From a bacterium HR36 (GTDB lineage Bacteria; Planctomycetota; Planctomycetia; Gemmatales; HRBIN36), in assembly GCA_002898995.1 (NCBI GenBank), contig BEIM01000121.1, forward strand, positions 1-8,772: a stretch of DNA of 8,772 nt. Direction: 5' to 3'. The position numbers and the translations under genes were made by a program. The notes under the pieces are model-generated. The model was not told where the DNA came from. It ran no database searches and was given only the letters and a program-made list of their open reading frames with translations. Below, piece by piece: positions 1-6,559 of this stretch (positions are counted from its first letter, which is position 1; the number at the start of each line of letters is the position of its first letter).

Positions 1-45
1 CTCAAGGAAAAAGCACAGCAGGTCGAACAGCCGGCGGAGCGCTAA
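1..45 (+). CDS. C-terminal end of an unidentified upstream gene (partial)
   Basis: Frame 1 is open from the window edge and ends in TAA at 43-45. It gives the tail LKEKAQQVEQPAER, hydrophilic and charged. The stop lies 4 bases before the GTG start of fabF, a spacing typical of an operon, so this is probably the 3' end of a co-transcribed gene. In many bacteria the gene before fabF encodes acyl carrier protein or another fatty acid synthesis enzyme. Fourteen residues are too few to identify the product, and the frame could be open by chance. Confidence 0.4.
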   Translation, partial: LKEKAQQVEQPAER

Positions 46-49
46 AGAA

Positions 50-1333
50 GTGTCGGCAAGGCGCGTGGTGATTACGGGGCTGGGTACGTTTACCGCCTAT
101 GGGCCGGATCTGCTCCGGGATTTCTGGCACGGGCTGCTTTCGGGAAGAAGTGCCGTTAGCTACATTGATTTGTTTGATACGAGCCAATTTCGTGTGCGTT
201 TCGGCGGCCAGATTCATAACTTTCGGCCTGAAGACTACATGGAAGCGCGACTGGCACGGCGGCTGGACCGCTACGCTCAATTTGCTCTAGTGGCGGCTAT
301 GAACGCCCTGAAGGACAGTGGCCTGGAGTTTGTGCGTGCCGAGGACGAGCAACCGGGATTTTACCTGCCTAAGGAAGACCCGGACCGAGTAGGCGTAGTG
401 ATCGGCACCGGAATCGGGGGACTTGCCGAATACGAAGAGCAGCATACCCGCTTGCTCAAGGCGGGTCCCGACCGCATTAGCCCGTTGACGATTCCGAAAC
501 TCATGGCCAACGCCGCCAGCGGTCAACTGGCGATTTATCTGCGGGTGAGTGGGCCGAATTTGGCGGTGGCTTCTGCTTGCGCGTCCAGCGCCCATGCCGT
601 GGGCGAAGCCTTTCGCATGATCCAACGGGGTGATGCGGACATCATGATTACTGGCGGCTCGGAGGCTACGATCACCCCGATGGGCTTAGGCGGATTTATC
701 GCCGCTCGGGCGTTGTCGGAGCGCAACGACGCCCCGGAGAAGGCCAGCCGACCGTTTGACCGCGACCGCGACGGATTCGTGCTCGCCGAAGGCGCTGGCG
801 TCCTCATCCTCGAAGAAGAACGCCACGCTCGCCAACGCGGTGCCACGATTTATGCCGAGCTATTGGGCTATGGAGCGACTGCTGACGCTTATCACATTAC
901 CGCTCCACACCCTGCCGGCGCTGGTGCTGCCAAGGCGATGGCACGGGCCCTGGCCGATGCGCGGCTCAATCCCGACCAAATCCAGTACATCAACGCTCAC
1001 GGCACCAGCACCCCGCTCGGCGATGCCGTGGAAACCAAGGCCATTAAAGCGGTCTTTGGCGACCATGCTTATCGCCTAGCTATTAGCAGCACAAAAAGCA
1101 TGCTTGGCCATACTCTCGGGGCCAGCGGCGGTATTGAGCTGATTGCTACCGCTTTGTCTATCAAGCATGGCGTCGTGCATCCAACCATCAATTACGAGAA
1201 TCCCGATCCCGAGTGCGACCTCGATTATGTTCCTAACGTAGCGCGGGAAATGCCTGTGCGTTACGCCATGTCGAATAGTTTCGGCTTTGGTGGGCACAAT
1301 GCCTGTATCGTCCTAGGCAGATACGAAGGTTAG
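50..1333 (+). CDS. fabF: Beta-ketoacyl-ACP synthase II
   Basis: This is the 427-residue condensing enzyme of type II fatty acid synthesis. It extends acyl-ACP by two carbons using malonyl-ACP in the cytoplasm. The N-terminus RRVVITGLG, the nucleophile in ACASS (Cys177), the histidine in AHGTSTPLGD (His317), Lys349 in STKSMLGH and His354 form the complete Cys-His-His/Lys site of the KAS II family. The C-terminus SFGFGGHNACIVL is also typical. Compared with E. coli FabF (Cys163, His303, Lys335, His340 from memory), all four residues are shifted by 14, placing one insertion near residues 94-112 before DRVGVVIGTGIGGL. The start is GTG with a GGCGGAG-like ribosome site at about 33-39. It lies 4 bases after the preceding stop, so it is probably part of an operon reaching left of the window. 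Confidence 0.96.
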   Translation: MSARRVVITGLGTFTAYGPDLLRDFWHGLLSGRSAVSYIDLFDTSQFRVRFGGQIHNFRPEDYMEARLARRLDRYAQFALVAAMNALKDSGLEFVRAEDEQPGFYLPKEDPDRVGVVIGTGIGGLAEYEEQHTRLLKAGPDRISPLTIPKLMANAASGQLAIYLRVSGPNLAVASACASSAHAVGEAFRMIQRGDADIMITGGSEATITPMGLGGFIAARALSERNDAPEKASRPFDRDRDGFVLAEGAGVLILEEERHARQRGATIYAELLGYGATADAYHITAPHPAGAGAAKAMARALADARLNPDQIQYINAHGTSTPLGDAVETKAIKAVFGDHAYRLAISSTKSMLGHTLGASGGIELIATALSIKHGVVHPTINYENPDPECDLDYVPNVAREMPVRYAMSNSFGFGGHNACIVLGRYEG

Positions 1334-1336
1334 CTG

Positions 1337-1352
1337 AAGGCGCCAGGGCCTT
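1337..1352 (+). terminator. Weak hairpin just after fabF, possible terminator
   Basis: AAGGC at 1337-1341 pairs with GCCTT at 1348-1352 across a 6-base loop, starting 4 bases after the fabF stop. The stem is only 5 bp and no T-run follows, so it does not meet the usual standard for an intrinsic terminator. Its position alone suggests a role in ending or slowing transcription before carA. Confidence 0.2.
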
Positions 1353-1484
1353 GCGCTGCGTAGTTGACCGGGTGCGTACAATAGACGCGGCAAACCTGCG
1401 GGCAATCTGCATGCATTCGCAGGATGCTTGCCTTGGGCTTGCGCTTGCCGCCTCGTTCGGCTGCGCACCAACAGGCGGAACGGT

Positions 1485-2609
1485 ATGACAAAATCACGCA
1501 TCGCTTGCAAACTGGCATTGGAAGATGGCGTTGTATTCAGCGGCTATGCGTTTGGCGCCACAGGAGAGCGCTTCGGCGAAGTCGTTTTCAACACCAGCAT
1601 TACAGGCTACCAGGAAATCCTAACCGATCCTTCGTACAAGGGTCAGATTGTTGTGATGACGTATCCGCATATCGGGAATTATGGGGTCAATATGGAGGAT
1701 CGGGAATCGTGGCGGCCGCAGGTGGAAGGGTTCGTCGTGCGGGAAGTGGTGCGTCAGCCGAGTAACTGTCGCGCCGAGGCTTCGCTCGAAGATTACCTAC
1801 GCGAGCACGGCATCATCGGGCTGGAAGGCGTGGATACGCGGGCACTGGTGCGGCATATCCGTATCCGCGGCGCTATGCGAGGCGTGCTTTCCACCGAGGA
1901 TCTCGACGATGCTTCGCTGGTACGCAAAGCGCAAAGCAGCCCCAGCATTGTCGGCCGCGATCTCGTACGGGAAGTCCTGCATGATCAGCCCTACACCTGG
2001 CAGGAAGGTTTCACCAGCCGATTCGCTGCGGACCTCCTGCCTGCCCGCGCCCTTACGCACCAAGTCGTCGCTCTCGACTTCGGGATGAAATGGAATATTT
2101 TGCGTTGCCTGGTGCAGGCGGGCTGCCGAGTGACCGTTCTGCCAGGTACCGCCACCGCTGAGGAAGTATTGCGCTATAACCCCGATGGTATCTTTTTGTC
2201 CAACGGCCCTGGGGATCCCGCAGCCCTCGATTACGCTATCCAGACCATCCGCCAGCTCCTCGGTAAGAAACCGATCTTCGGCATCTGTCTGGGGCATCAG
2301 TTGCTAGGTCTGGCGCTGGGGGCGGAAACGTTCAAATTGAAATTCGGCCACCGCGGGGCCAATCATCCGGTGCTCAATTATCAGACCAACCGGGTGGAAA
2401 TCACCACGCAGAACCACGGTTTCGCGGTGCGCCTCGACACCCTCCCGCCCGAACTCGAGCCCACCCATATCAACCTCAACGACCAAACTCTGGAAGGTAT
2501 GCGCCACCGCAAACTCCCTATCTTCAGTGTGCAGTACCATCCCGAGGCCTCCGCTGGTCCCCATGACAGTTATTACCTGTTCGAACATTTTCGTCAGCTG
2601 ATGGGATAA
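1485..2609 (+). CDS. carA: Carbamoyl-phosphate synthase small (glutaminase) subunit
   Basis: This 374-residue protein hydrolyses glutamine and passes ammonia to the CarB subunit, supplying carbamoyl phosphate for pyrimidine and arginine synthesis. The N-terminal small-subunit domain carries GEVVFNTSITGYQEILTDPSY. The C-terminal class I glutamine amidotransferase domain has Cys268 in GICLGHQLLG and His352/Glu354 in VQYHPEASAG, one position off the E. coli numbering (269, 353, 355, from memory). Length is normal for the family. The ATG at 1485 is preferred over an in-frame TTG at 1428: it follows an AGGCGG-like ribosome site, and the extra 19 residues would be Arg/Cys-rich and unlike CarA. No carB follows; the next gene converges on it with a 16-base gap. 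No attenuator or pyrimidine-responsive element was seen in the 151-base leader. Confidence 0.96.
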   Translation: MTKSRIACKLALEDGVVFSGYAFGATGERFGEVVFNTSITGYQEILTDPSYKGQIVVMTYPHIGNYGVNMEDRESWRPQVEGFVVREVVRQPSNCRAEASLEDYLREHGIIGLEGVDTRALVRHIRIRGAMRGVLSTEDLDDASLVRKAQSSPSIVGRDLVREVLHDQPYTWQEGFTSRFAADLLPARALTHQVVALDFGMKWNILRCLVQAGCRVTVLPGTATAEEVLRYNPDGIFLSNGPGDPAALDYAIQTIRQLLGKKPIFGICLGHQLLGLALGAETFKLKFGHRGANHPVLNYQTNRVEITTQNHGFAVRLDTLPPELEPTHINLNDQTLEGMRHRKLPIFSVQYHPEASAGPHDSYYLFEHFRQLMG

Positions 2610-2625
2610 TCGGCCGGCAACGGTG

Positions 2626-3489
2626 TTAGTTGCGGCGGGCTTGATAGTAAATCGCCCGGGCCTGGTCAAAGGCGTTTGCAGTAAATCCAGCACGTTCGCA
2701 AGTCTGCCGAGCCAGGGTTTCGGGGGCGCCTGGTCGCGGTGGACGGGCGGAGTGATTCGCATGTCCGGTTTTCGCCAATTCTGCTTGCCGCAGTAACGGT
2801 AATTCGCCATAAGTGTTGCTTTCTGGGCCGATGCGCAGGTCTGGTGGTTCCCGATAATTTTCGGAACCGCTTGATAGCGGGTGCCGCAGCCATTCTGTCC
2901 ACGCCAGTGCCAGTACCCCAGCCAGTATGTCATCCGTGGGACAGCGTTGTATCAAGCCCGAGGAAATTACGATTTGGCCACGCGTCCCCCACGAGATCTG
3001 CGGTTGCGTTTCTGCCGCTACCACGAACCGGGGAGATGCTGCCGGATAGGCTCGCGCTATTCGAGAGAAGACTCGTTCCACGCGCTGGTTGAGCTCGGCG
3101 TAAGGGTTGGCGGCCTGGCCGACGGGTCCCTTGGAAGGCCCCGCGCCTTCAGCGGGGATCGCGTTTTGCCAGGTGCCAGTTACTCCAAGCGGCGTGTGGC
3201 TCGGCGAGGTCGGCATTGGTGCAGTCACGGACCGGCGTGACGAACTTACTGACCCAGCAGCACCATTGGTGTTCTCGCTTGATGGGGGCACCGGGCTACC
3301 TGGACTGGGCCACGATGTGCGCGGCACACCCACGGGAGACGAGCCAAGCGATTCGGGTGTGGGCGCTAGCGCGGGCGGGGGCAATGTTTTCTGGGTTTGG
3401 CAGCCACATGAAGAAGAAACCAACCCTGCTAGTAACCACCCCAGCAAAGCAAACCAGCCCTCCCGCCAATTCTCGACCGTGCTTCCCAT
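2626..3489 (-). CDS. Exported protein with degenerate M48 peptidase-like domain
   Basis: The 287-residue protein has a hydrophobic segment at about residues 12-25 followed by SSSCGC (Cys28, Cys30). This suggests an export signal and perhaps a lipid anchor, though Ser at -3 makes a poor lipobox. Residues 31-125 are a low-complexity Pro/Ser/Thr/Gly linker. Residues 133-205 resemble the M48 metallopeptidase core: a segment ending in GQIVISSGLI, then DDILAGVLALAWTEWLRH, which lines up with the family's DELAAVLAHExxH-type helix. Here the HExxH residues are Leu195, Ala196 and Glu199, so the zinc and catalytic residues are missing. The tail LARQTCERAGFTANAF resembles the M48 segment after the third zinc ligand. 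I infer a non-catalytic, envelope-located M48 relative with unknown function. It is divergent from the YdjY lipoprotein gene across about 240 bases. Confidence 0.75.
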   Translation of the reverse strand: MGSTVENWREGWFALLGWLLAGLVSSSCGCQTQKTLPPPALAPTPESLGSSPVGVPRTSWPSPGSPVPPSSENTNGAAGSVSSSRRSVTAPMPTSPSHTPLGVTGTWQNAIPAEGAGPSKGPVGQAANPYAELNQRVERVFSRIARAYPAASPRFVVAAETQPQISWGTRGQIVISSGLIQRCPTDDILAGVLALAWTEWLRHPLSSGSENYREPPDLRIGPESNTYGELPLLRQAELAKTGHANHSARPPRPGAPETLARQTCERAGFTANAFDQARAIYYQARRN

Positions 3490-3729
3490 GCGTTCTTAGC
3501 CTGTCGAAAAAGCAGCCATGTCAGCTGCGGATAGTCCGGGCAGCATACCGTCGTCTTGCGGGCGGTCAAGCGTGGCTGGCAGCCAATCTGTTACTGCTCG
3601 AAGCCAGCGGTTTGCTGATGATCAAAGCATGGCTGAGAAAGCATGCTCTCTTGTCGCAAGCCGGGCTGGCGCGTCTAATGACTTGGGAAGGTGTGGGCAA
3701 GACAATCGCCCCGACGATGGAGTAAGTGC

Positions 3730-4665
3730 ATGCTGCGTACGGTGAGCCAAGCTTTTTCGGTAGCGCTCTTGTTCGTGGCCGGCATGGTAGCAGGTTGTCA
3801 GGATCGCTCCCCGGGTCAGCAAACCCATTTCCCTACTACCACGCCATTAGGCCTGGCGAGCGCTCCCTCCAAATCATCTTTGAAGCCACCGCTCGCTTAC
3901 GGCACGGAGGCCAAAGAGTGGTTTTTTTCCACACACGTTCCGGTAGGGCCAAATGTCTTCGTGCAAATTCGCCAGCCCGCTGAAGCTGCGCTCCGTGAAA
4001 TCACTAGTGGGGCCTTGCACTCTTTGGGACTGCGTCTGGTTCCGTGTGGGTTGACGCCGCTGGCAGTGTTGCGCAGTTTTGTGGTGCGGCCGGGGGCGGA
4101 CCGCCAGGTCAGCGTAGCCGCCATGGTAGTATTGCGGCATGGCTATCTGGAACACCTGCTGACCACGCAGGCGGCGGGAAAGAATCATGAATCCGTGCTC
4201 GCTGCCGATATTGACGCACTTCATTTGCATATCGCTCTCATGGCCATTGGCGCCAAACCGGGCAAACCTATGGAATACCGCGAGGAAAACGGCCGCAGGG
4301 TTTTCGTTCCACCACAGGGCGAGCGTATTGCTGTGCGGTGCGCTTATCGCAACAACGTCGGCCAACTCGTCATTGTGCCCGCGCAACGATGGATTCGAGA
4401 TGTGGACAAAAAACAAATCCTCCAACAGGACTGGGTTTTCGCGGGGAGTCGCTTCCTCGATCCCTTGGAACCCGGCGAAAAACCCTTCTTCGGCGCCAAT
4501 CTGGGCCGGGTAATTTGCGTTTCCAATTTCTCCGTCGCTTTGCTTGATCTGCCCGTACGTAGCACCGACCAGGAGGCGGAAGGTCTGCTCTGGGAGGCCA
4601 ATACCGAGACCATTCCGCCACTTAAGACCCCGGTTAGCGTGCTCCTCTCGCGCCTCGAAAAGTAA
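3730..4665 (+). CDS. YdjY-domain lipoprotein
   Basis: The 311-residue protein begins MLRTVSQAFSVALLFVAG and has a good lipobox, VAGC, with Cys23 as the predicted lipidated residue. A Ser/Thr/Pro linker follows. Residues about 128-305 match my recollection of the YdjY-type domain common in planctomycete lipoproteins: VVLRHGYLEHLL, the KNHES motif at 151-155, LHLHIALMAIGAKPG, DWVFAGSRF, and NFSVALLDLP near the end. No biochemical function is established for this domain as far as I know. The ATG at 3730 has GGAG at 3718-3721 and begins the signal peptide; the longer in-frame extension from 3691 would put a polar stretch ahead of it. The gene is divergent from the M48-like gene, and both products are predicted to be in the envelope. 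Confidence 0.85.
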   Translation: MLRTVSQAFSVALLFVAGMVAGCQDRSPGQQTHFPTTTPLGLASAPSKSSLKPPLAYGTEAKEWFFSTHVPVGPNVFVQIRQPAEAALREITSGALHSLGLRLVPCGLTPLAVLRSFVVRPGADRQVSVAAMVVLRHGYLEHLLTTQAAGKNHESVLAADIDALHLHIALMAIGAKPGKPMEYREENGRRVFVPPQGERIAVRCAYRNNVGQLVIVPAQRWIRDVDKKQILQQDWVFAGSRFLDPLEPGEKPFFGANLGRVICVSNFSVALLDLPVRSTDQEAEGLLWEANTETIPPLKTPVSVLLSRLEK

Positions 4666-4702
4666 CGCCAGGCCCGACAGTCTCGTTGAGACCATTATGG
4701 CG
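4666..4702 (+). terminator. Nested hairpin after the YdjY gene, possible terminator
   Basis: GTCTC at 4680-4684 pairs with GAGAC at 4688-4692 across a 3-base loop. Outside it, CGCCA at 4666-4670 can pair with TGGCG at 4698-4702 around an internal loop. The structure starts directly after the stop at 4663-4665. There is no T-run, so it is a weak candidate for an intrinsic terminator or mRNA 3'-end stabiliser. Confidence 0.25.
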
Positions 4703-4803
4703 GTGCGTGATACCCATCGCCATGGTTCACGCTCCGCAGCTAGTTATTACTCAAGAGCCAACCGTCATCCCGAGCTCTGCAAAATCGGATACCATCGGTT
4801 GCC

Positions 4804-4849
4804 GTGCGTCCCCGTCAGTCCGATATTCGGAAGTCAGTCCTGTGCGTCC
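4804..4849. repeat. Cluster of short direct repeats around a small inverted repeat
   Basis: GTGCGTCC occurs at 4804-4811 and 4842-4849. GTCAGTCC occurs at 4814-4821 and 4833-4840. Between them is CCGATATTCGG (4820-4830), a 4-bp inverted repeat. The order is A-B-palindrome-B-A within 46 bases of non-coding spacer. It could be chance or a protein-binding site; no function can be assigned. Confidence 0.35.
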
Positions 4850-5015
4850 TGGCCGGTCAGACATTGGAACGCCTAATAACCACAAGATGGCGACTTCCAA
4901 GTTTGCCCGCTGGGTCTCCCGACCTCATTTGGCGATCCTTCCCTAGCTGATTGCGCATTCCGGCAGGAGGTGAATCATTGCGCTGGCGACGAGCTTGACG
5001 GAATCCGCCGGGTTT

Positions 5016-5948
5016 TCAAGCCGCTCTGCGCTGCAGTTGCTCGAGCCAGTGCCGTAACGTCTTTACCGAAACGCGTTCGCATTCTGCGGAATTCAGGTCG
5101 CGCAAATGCAGCCGTGTTGTGTCGTGGGGGTTCAGCACGTAATACTTTTCCGTTTCGTAGCCGGTGCTGATTTCGCCTTGCACATAGAGCGTTTCATGCA
5201 CCTTCTCGCCTGGGCGTCGCCCGATCACTTCGATGCGGGAATTATGGAACAATTGCATCAAATCGCGGAGGCTGACACTTTTCATCTTGGGAATGATTAT
5301 GTCACCGCTGCGGCCGTGAGTTACCGCGAAGTGTACTGCTTCGACCGCCTCCTCTAAACTGAACATGAACCGTGTCATTTCGGGATCAGTGACTTGAATG
5401 GGCTGCTGCCGGCGTGTGGCATCCAGCCACAGCTGCACCACGCTCCCATTGGAGCCGAAAATGTTGCCAAAGCGGCAAATAACAAACTTGGTTTGCGGGT
5501 AAACCTCGACCAGCTCCAGAATCAGTCTTTCTGCCAGATATTTCGTGATGCCATAGACGTTGGTCGGGAAACTGCTCTTATCGGTACTGATGAAGACGAA
5601 CTGTTCGACACCGTGCCGGGCAGCGAGATCGGCTAGCTCAAAGGTGCAGTTGACGTTGGTGTCCACGGTGTAAAAGCAATGGCGTTCTGCGAGATTGACG
5701 TATTTCTGAGCGGCAGTGTGAATGACCAAATTGGCCTGACGTACGGCATCACGGATACCCGGCGCTCGTAAATCGCCGAGCACCAGCTCAATTCGTGGAT
5801 AGCGCATCTTCAACCGCAGCAGTTTGTCGGCATTCCGGCCATGCGCGAAAACGCGATATTCGGAATAATACCGTGCTACCAATTCGCCGCCGAGCGAGCC
5901 CGTGGCTCCAGTGATAAGCAGGGATTTTTTCCGCGTCGCCGTCGCCAT
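5016..5948 (-). CDS. PseB/CapD-type nucleotide-sugar 4,6-dehydratase or epimerase (extended SDR)
   Basis: This 310-residue cytoplasmic protein belongs to the extended short-chain dehydrogenase family acting on UDP-sugars, probably UDP-N-acetylglucosamine, for surface polysaccharide or glycan synthesis. The NAD(P) site is TGATGSLG at 13-20. STDK at 121-124 and YGITK at 132-136 give Asp123, Lys124, Tyr132 and Lys136, with the same spacing as the Asp/Lys/Tyr site I recall for H. pylori PseB (132/133/141). FGNIFGSNGSV, VTDPEMTRF and GRRPGEKVHE (243-252) are typical of the CapD/PseB branch. There are no membrane segments, so it is the short soluble form. The ATG at 5948 follows a GAGG ribosome site on the minus strand; the extension to 6008 adds a non-conserved polar leader. 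No other glycan gene is nearby, so the exact substrate and reaction stay open. It is divergent from the redoxin operon across about 107 bases. Confidence 0.88.
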   Translation of the reverse strand: MATATRKKSLLITGATGSLGGELVARYYSEYRVFAHGRNADKLLRLKMRYPRIELVLGDLRAPGIRDAVRQANLVIHTAAQKYVNLAERHCFYTVDTNVNCTFELADLAARHGVEQFVFISTDKSSFPTNVYGITKYLAERLILELVEVYPQTKFVICRFGNIFGSNGSVVQLWLDATRRQQPIQVTDPEMTRFMFSLEEAVEAVHFAVTHGRSGDIIIPKMKSVSLRDLMQLFHNSRIEVIGRRPGEKVHETLYVQGEISTGYETEKYYVLNPHDTTRLHLRDLNSAECERVSVKTLRHWLEQLQRRAA

Positions 5949-6055
5949 ATCATGATCCTCGCCAACCTCATTTGCCCTTCCGCTAGCGTGTCCCCTTTCG
6001 TAACACAAACCACGCTATGGTGGAAGGCCAAAACGCCGTCGGAGAAGGAGGAATC

Positions 6056-6559
6056 ATGCTCTACCGCCTGTCTTTGAGCGCGGCCCTTTTCCTGGCAGCT
6101 CCGCTAGTCGCTCAGGAAAAGCCCAGTATCTCCCTGCAAGTGGTGAAGTTTCCCGAGCTAGTAAAGGCGATTCAGGCCTATCGGGGCCGCGTAGTCGTCG
6201 TGGATTTCTGGGCCAACTACTGAACGAGCTGCAAGAAAGAATTTCCGCATCTGGTCCAGATGCACCGGGACCTAGCCGAAAAGGGCCTCGTCGCCATCTC
6301 CGTCAGCCTCGATGACCCGAAAGATGCTGCGACGATAAATCAGGTGCGGGATTTCCTGAACAAGATGGGTGCGCACTTTCCCCATGTCGTGCTCGATGAG
6401 CCGGAGGAAGTGTGGTCGAAGAAGCTGGACATTGCTGGGCCACCGCTGATTGTCGTTTTTGATCGGGATGGCCGCGTCGCGAAACGCTTTGTCGGCGGAT
6501 ATGATAAAGTGCGCCCCCTGGTGGAAAAGCTACTGGTGGCTTCGGGGAAACGCCCATGA
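6056..6559 (+). CDS. Secreted thioredoxin/TlpA-like protein with in-frame TGA at the active site (probable selenoprotein, UxxC)
   Basis: With TGA 6221-6223 read as selenocysteine, this is a 167-residue thioredoxin-fold protein. Residues 1-19 form a signal peptide (cut probably after PLVA), placing it outside the cytoplasmic membrane. The fold follows: GRVVVVDFWANY, then U56-T-S-C59 with KKEFPHL, then LVAISVSLDD, then IAGPPLIVVFDRDGR with the cis-proline region. Family members have CxxC here, so the TGA replaces the first, nucleophilic cysteine. The frame is intact on both sides and coding character does not change. The ATG at 6056 has a strong AAGGAGG (6045-6051); an in-frame ATG at 6017 lacks one. 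The final TGA overlaps the next gene's ATG (ATGA). TGA is an ordinary stop elsewhere in the window, so reassignment to Trp is unlikely. The role is inferred to be thiol-disulfide or peroxide reduction. A Cys-to-stop mutation or a base error remains possible. Confidence 0.8.
6221..6223 (+). other. Recoded UGA (selenocysteine) codon
   Basis: This TGA falls at codon 56 of the redoxin gene, three residues before Cys59, and aligns with the first Cys of the CxxC motif in WAxxCxxCKKE-type redoxins. A single-base change from TGC or TGT would restore cysteine. UxxC forms of thioredoxin-fold proteins are an established class of bacterial selenoproteins. Confidence 0.72.
6247..6263 (+). promoter_or_regulatory. 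Bacterial SECIS-like hairpin downstream of the in-frame TGA
   Basis: GCATCT at 6247-6252 pairs perfectly with AGATGC at 6258-6263 around the loop GGTCC (6253-6257); a seventh G-C pair could close the loop further. The loop shares GGUC with the E. coli fdhF SECIS apical loop (GGUCU), which binds the SelB elongation factor. The loop starts 29 bases after the TGA, longer than in fdhF (about 18) but within the range I recall for bacterial SECIS elements (about 16-37). Below the main stem, TCC at 6244-6246 may pair with GGA at 6268-6270 around a bulge. Found by eye, not by a covariance search. Confidence 0.6.

Larger units (their letters stand above)
4666..5015. other. Convergent intergenic spacer without a convincing gene
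   Basis: This 350-base spacer lies between the 3' ends of the YdjY lipoprotein gene and the minus-strand dehydratase gene. Open frames crossing it are short, overlap the neighbouring genes in antisense or alternate frames, and have no recognisable protein character. It contains a small hairpin near the left edge and a cluster of short direct repeats at 4804-4849. I see no tRNA, CRISPR or insertion sequence in it. Confidence 0.6.

Noticed and set aside
1364..1382. TTGACC and TACAAT as -35 and -10 boxes of a carA promoter
   Set aside because: They are only 7 bases apart, far from the roughly 17 needed. TACAAT might be a -10 with another -35, but no good match lies upstream.
1428..1484. Upstream TTG start for carA
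   Set aside because: It would add 19 Arg/Cys-rich residues not seen in CarA proteins. The ATG at 1485 has a ribosome site and gives the family's normal N-terminus.
3107..3499. Plus-strand open frame opposite the M48-like gene
   Set aside because: It is the antisense of the Pro/Ser-rich linker of the minus-strand gene, has low-complexity content, and lacks a ribosome site. The minus strand has an export signal and a recognisable domain.
3518..3745. 75-codon plus-strand ORF starting at ATG 3518
   Set aside because: Its Ser/Cys/Arg-rich translation has no protein-like pattern, and it overlaps the lipoprotein start in another frame.
4970..5170. Plus-strand ORF after the ribosome-site-like AGGAGG at 4965-4970
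   Set aside because: It would start at GTG 4970 inside the AGGAGG itself, and it runs mostly antisense to the well-supported dehydratase gene. A TTG at 4978 with good spacing reaches a stop after six codons.
6017..6223. A short separate gene ending at the TGA, with a second gene starting at ATG 6260
   Set aside because: The two pieces share one frame, split a thioredoxin domain exactly at the active site, and ATG 6260 has no ribosome site and would omit the CxxC region. A single recoded gene explains the data better.
6221..6223. TGA read as tryptophan under a variant genetic code
   Set aside because: Other genes in the window, such as the dehydratase and the sulfite-oxidase-like gene, end at TGA in the expected place and use TGG for Trp. 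The conserved residue at this position is Cys, not Trp.
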